DNA of 8,969 nt, taken from NCBI GenBank assembly GCA_004295885.1, contig SEDG01000074.1, positions 1 to 8,969 of the forward strand, written 5' to 3'. The DNA comes from Pedobacter sp. Lineage in GTDB: Bacteria; Bacteroidota; Bacteroidia; Sphingobacteriales; Sphingobacteriaceae. Under the pieces are notes generated by a model. The model was not told the DNA's origin and ran no database searches. It saw nothing but the letters and a program-made list of their open reading frames with translations. Below, piece after piece: positions 7,701-8,969 of the stretch (its first letter is position 1; every line of letters starts with the position of its first letter). The position numbers and the translations under genes were made by a program.

Positions 7701-8184
7701 TAATCCTTGCATTTATACGTAAAATATTGTCCTTAGAAATTTTGCCATTGTCTGTTAAGATCTTGCTAAAAGCAGCATCACGACCTTTAGCGGCATTTGC
7801 TTGTAATATCTCTTGCATATTATCAAGCTTTTGATGGGCAAAGGTCTCAAGAGAATCTACATTAATAACCTGTTGGGGATTATCATTTATTAACTCTCTT
7901 AACGCATTAATTGTTGGTAGTATTTGTTTTGAGTTTTTAGTGTAAGGCTCAAGGTAATTGCCTCTCTGAGTAATAATATAACCCCTGATGGACGTTTCTG
8001 AGTTTAAAATCTGTAATTCGACCTTTTTTGAGAGGTCGATAACTTCATAAGTGTGCGACTGCCACTTCGTATTTTCATTAAGCGAGCCTATACTTAGGTA
8101 AGAAACTATAGCAGATATAGCAACAAATAAAAGGGATACTGCAAAACCAGTAAGTACCTGTTGCTTAAAAGAAAGCTTTAACAT
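4744..8184 (-). CDS. Membrane hybrid histidine kinase, CHASE3-GAF-HisKA-HATPase-REC-REC-REC
   Basis: A 1146-residue inner-membrane sensor kinase. TM1 is at about 11-33. A periplasmic CHASE3 sensor follows at about 40-180, with the family signature in SIRGYIITQRGNYLEPY (65-81). TM2 is at about 184-206. A cytoplasmic GAF domain spans about 240-395. A long coiled coil at about 398-480 has an exact EEL heptad repeat (leucines 410, 417, 424, 431, 438, 445, 452). HisKA carries H489 in MSHELRTP. The HATPase has N-box N609, G1 DTGIGI (652-657) and G2 GGTGLGL (681-687), with a polar insertion at about 626-645. The receivers are REC1 (E762-D764, D806, S836, K856), REC2 (E886/D887, D930, T960, K982) and REC3 (D1032-D1034, D1077, T1107, K1129). 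REC2 has Lys-Thr in place of Lys-Pro. The ATG at 8184 places TM1 correctly. It is the first gene of the tight three-gene unit with the methyltransferase and the soluble kinase. The ligand is unknown; the architecture is secure. Confidence 0.95.
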   Translation of the reverse strand: MLKLSFKQQVLTGFAVSLLFVAISAIVSYLSIGSLNENTKWQSHTYEVIDLSKKVELQILNSETSIRGYIITQRGNYLEPYTKNSKQILPTINALRELINDNPQQVINVDSLETFAHQKLDNMQEILQANAAKGRDAAFSKILTDNGKISKDNILRINARIIGIEERLLAQRKSDTQQSSQRTTLIIIISSVVIFGLILFLLSYIRKTFDQQKETEVQIRKNNTQLEILSSENEQKNWLLSGVKLVNEAMRGEQEVEELANHIISSICNYLDAPIGAIFMGDKEKGFHLNGTYAYTAKGIKKNYSLGDGFIGQVALEKKAKLLSDVPADYIKISSGLGSTPPRYIHLCPILFQHESIAVIELGLNNIPNEATQLFLTGIAENVGIAINSAFSRVILRDLFEQTQQQAEELEAQQEELRTTNEELQASEEELRVQQEELRQTNLELEEKALLLEEKNVSINQAREAMGLKAKELEISSKYKSEFLANMSHELRTPLNSILILARILKENKPDNLNDDQIKYAGVIHNAGTDLLNLINDILDLSKIEAGKIDLNIETVRPIEIKQNMEALFNEVAKNKKVKFEVNLSQDLPVSITTDQGRLEQVIKNLLSNAFKFTSESGSVTLNMTTPDKETSFYSEQLRNSLEPIIAIEIVDTGIGISADKQKVIFEAFQQADGSTSRKYGGTGLGLSISKEIAQILGGEIQIKSELGTGSIFTLFIPVKHATTDLADTEVEIKEVQEIAEPINFNTPFKIEREKNLLLIVEDDINFADILKDYAVEKGFEPILAHSGDVGLDMAISQVPDAIILDIMLPVMDGWTILKKLKANPITKHIPVHIMSARDEKLSKAKQEGAIGFLKKPIDEKELATAFNSLSNFSIAQQFNKVLLIEDQETQSQLLAQQLLDRGAEVTQVYSGKEALAALEVDKFDCIILDLNLPDISGFDLLDKIKADPARLHIPVVINTAMELEKEQMYRIMRYSEAMVLKTDKSNDRLIDEVSLFMNKLNTKQKPTTVKEVKSLSTLEKALKDKTILVTDDDMRNIFALSTALQAYEMKIVIANNGREAIEKLDENPEIDLVLMDIMMPEMDGYEAMAAIRKEKKFSKLPIIALTAKAMKNDREKCIEAGANDYISKPVDIDKLLSMMRVWLSN

Positions 8185-8288
8185 TTAGTAGGGATTAATA
8201 TGTCAAGTAACCACAACGGATTTTAATCAATTGTGGCAACATACAATATTAACGATTATATGAGATTTATTTCTATCTGGAAAGAAAT
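8185..8288 (-). other. Spacer between the LytTR regulator and the kinase operon
   Basis: This 104-bp AT-rich spacer must hold either the promoter of the kinase-cheR-kinase unit or only a leader if the LytTR gene is co-transcribed. Reading the - strand, I find no good TTTG/TAnnTTTG pair; TAATATTG at 8246-8253 matches the -7 box at seven of eight positions but has no TTTG at the right distance. No convincing terminator for the LytTR gene is seen either. Besides the inverted repeat listed separately, two near-matches to the LytTR half-site consensus are present (8248-8256 and 8212-8220). Confidence 0.4.
8207..8240. repeat. Imperfect inverted repeat upstream of the large kinase gene
   Basis: GTAACCACAA at 8207-8216 and TTGTGGCAAC at 8231-8240 are reverse complements at 8 of 10 positions, with six perfect inner pairs (CCACAA/TTGTGG) and a 14-nt spacer. 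It lies 22 bp upstream of the kinase start, in a position fitting an operator or a leader hairpin. There is no following T tract, so it is not an intrinsic terminator. No single copy of this motif was noticed elsewhere in the window, and its function is inferred only from placement. Confidence 0.4.
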
Positions 8289-8969
8289 TTATAACACCTG
8301 CAGGCAATCACTATAAGTTACACCTATCGGGATGGTCTGTTCGCCGATCCAAACTTGGGAACGATCGTATTTGCTAATTTTATTTTTAGCGACTATAAAA
8401 GCTCGATGAGTCCTGATAAATTGTTTATTTGGAAGTATGTCCACTAGTTCGTTTATCGTAATACGAGAACTTAATAATTTGCCATTGCTTAAATGAAATT
8501 GGGTGTAGTTACCAGATGCTTCGATGTAAAAGATGTCGCTATATAAAACTTTGATTTGCTCATAACCGTCTTTAATGAAAATGAAATCTGCTTTGCTTTC
8601 TGGAGCTTGATTTCGTAAATCAAAAAGTTCTTTTGCCTTATTACAAGCTTTTAAGAACCTAGAAAGAGAAAAAGGTTTTAACAAATAATCAACAGCATCA
8701 AGTTCAAAACTTTGTACGGCATGTTCGCTGTAAGCGGTAGTAAAAATAACCATTGGTGGTTTGCTCAAAGCCTTTAAAAATTCAATTCCGCTAATGTCAG
8801 GCATTTTTATATCCAAGAAAATTAAATCCACCTTGTGTTGTTGCAAGTAGGTAATTGCCTCAAATGCATTTGTGAACTGGGCTTTTAACTCAATAAATGG
8901 CACTTTGCCTGCATGTGCCGCAACGATATCTAAAGCTATTGGTTCATCGTCTATTGCTATTGCAATCAT
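8289..8969 (-). CDS. LytTR-family DNA-binding response regulator
   Basis: A cytoplasmic transcription regulator of the LytR/AlgR type, activated by phosphorylation from a partner kinase. The 226 residues comprise a receiver domain at about 1-118 (acidic D7/D8/E9, phospho-acceptor D53 in IFLDIKMP, T77/T78, K98 in LLKPF) and a LytTR DNA-binding domain at about 128-226. The latter has the typical DIFYIEASGNYTQFHL strand (145-160), FIRTHRAFIV (184-193) and the C-terminal IPIGVTYSD. The ATG is the last codon of the window on this strand; MIAIAIDDEP is a normal family N-terminus and the length is usual, so the gene is probably complete, but a start a few codons further out cannot be excluded. In this phylum such regulators usually follow a LytS-like (His_kinase domain) sensor gene, which would lie beyond the right edge. 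Whether it works with the large kinase is not shown by the sequence. Confidence 0.93.
   Translation of the reverse strand: MIAIAIDDEPIALDIVAAHAGKVPFIELKAQFTNAFEAITYLQQHKVDLIFLDIKMPDISGIEFLKALSKPPMVIFTTAYSEHAVQSFELDAVDYLLKPFSLSRFLKACNKAKELFDLRNQAPESKADFIFIKDGYEQIKVLYSDIFYIEASGNYTQFHLSNGKLLSSRITINELVDILPNKQFIRTHRAFIVAKNKISKYDRSQVWIGEQTIPIGVTYSDCLQVL

Noticed and set aside
8269..8288. Hairpin ATTTCT/AGAAAT after the LytTR gene, considered as its terminator
   Set aside because: Six AT-rich pairs with an 8-nt loop and no T run on the - strand side; too weak to call.
2288..8969. Classical chemotaxis operon
   Set aside because: No CheA, CheW, CheB, CheY-only or MCP gene is present; the single CheR is associated with hybrid kinases instead.

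Overview
The window looks like chromosomal DNA from a low-GC member of the Bacteroidota, most likely a Sphingobacteriaceae (Pedobacter-like) bacterium. The evidence is AT-rich coding sequence, A-rich rather than Shine-Dalgarno-like leaders before start codons (for example before rplY and pth), a LytTR response regulator of the type common in that phylum, very large CHASE3/GAF hybrid histidine kinases, and intergenic spacers filled with degenerate short-word repeats. The taxonomic call is an inference from style, not from a marker-gene comparison.

Left third (1-2287, + strand): a conserved housekeeping block. It holds the 3' part of prs (PRPP synthetase, cut by the window edge), rplY (L25/Ctc-type ribosomal protein with a C-terminal TL5 domain) and pth (peptidyl-tRNA hydrolase). 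The prs-rplY-pth order is found in many bacteria and ties nucleotide precursor supply to translation. A strong rho-independent terminator with a GAAA tetraloop separates rplY from pth, so pth probably has its own promoter. The two spacers carry several families of degenerate short repeats.

Right two thirds (2288-8969, - strand): a signal-transduction cluster, read from right to left. It begins with a LytTR-type response regulator whose ATG is exactly at the window edge. After a 104-bp spacer comes a 1146-residue membrane hybrid kinase (TM-CHASE3-TM-GAF-coiled coil-HisKA-HATPase-REC-REC-REC). Then come a CheR-type methyltransferase with a TTG start and a 530-residue soluble REC-HisKA-HATPase-REC kinase. 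The last three genes are spaced by 13 and 7 nt and almost certainly form one transcript. The last one abuts pth tail to tail with no base between the two stop codons.

Inferred working: a periplasmic CHASE3 sensor and a cytoplasmic GAF domain feed the large kinase. Its phosphoryl groups can be shuffled among three receiver domains and probably passed to the REC domains of the small kinase. CheR supplies a methyl-transfer input, but no CheB methylesterase, chemoreceptor, HPt protein or DNA-binding output is encoded beside it. The most notable feature is the pairing of CheR with a kinase whose linker is a perfect glutamate-pair heptad repeat, which offers a testable, though speculative, methylation target. 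I see no mobile element, CRISPR array, tRNA or rRNA. No spacer exceeds about 210 bp.
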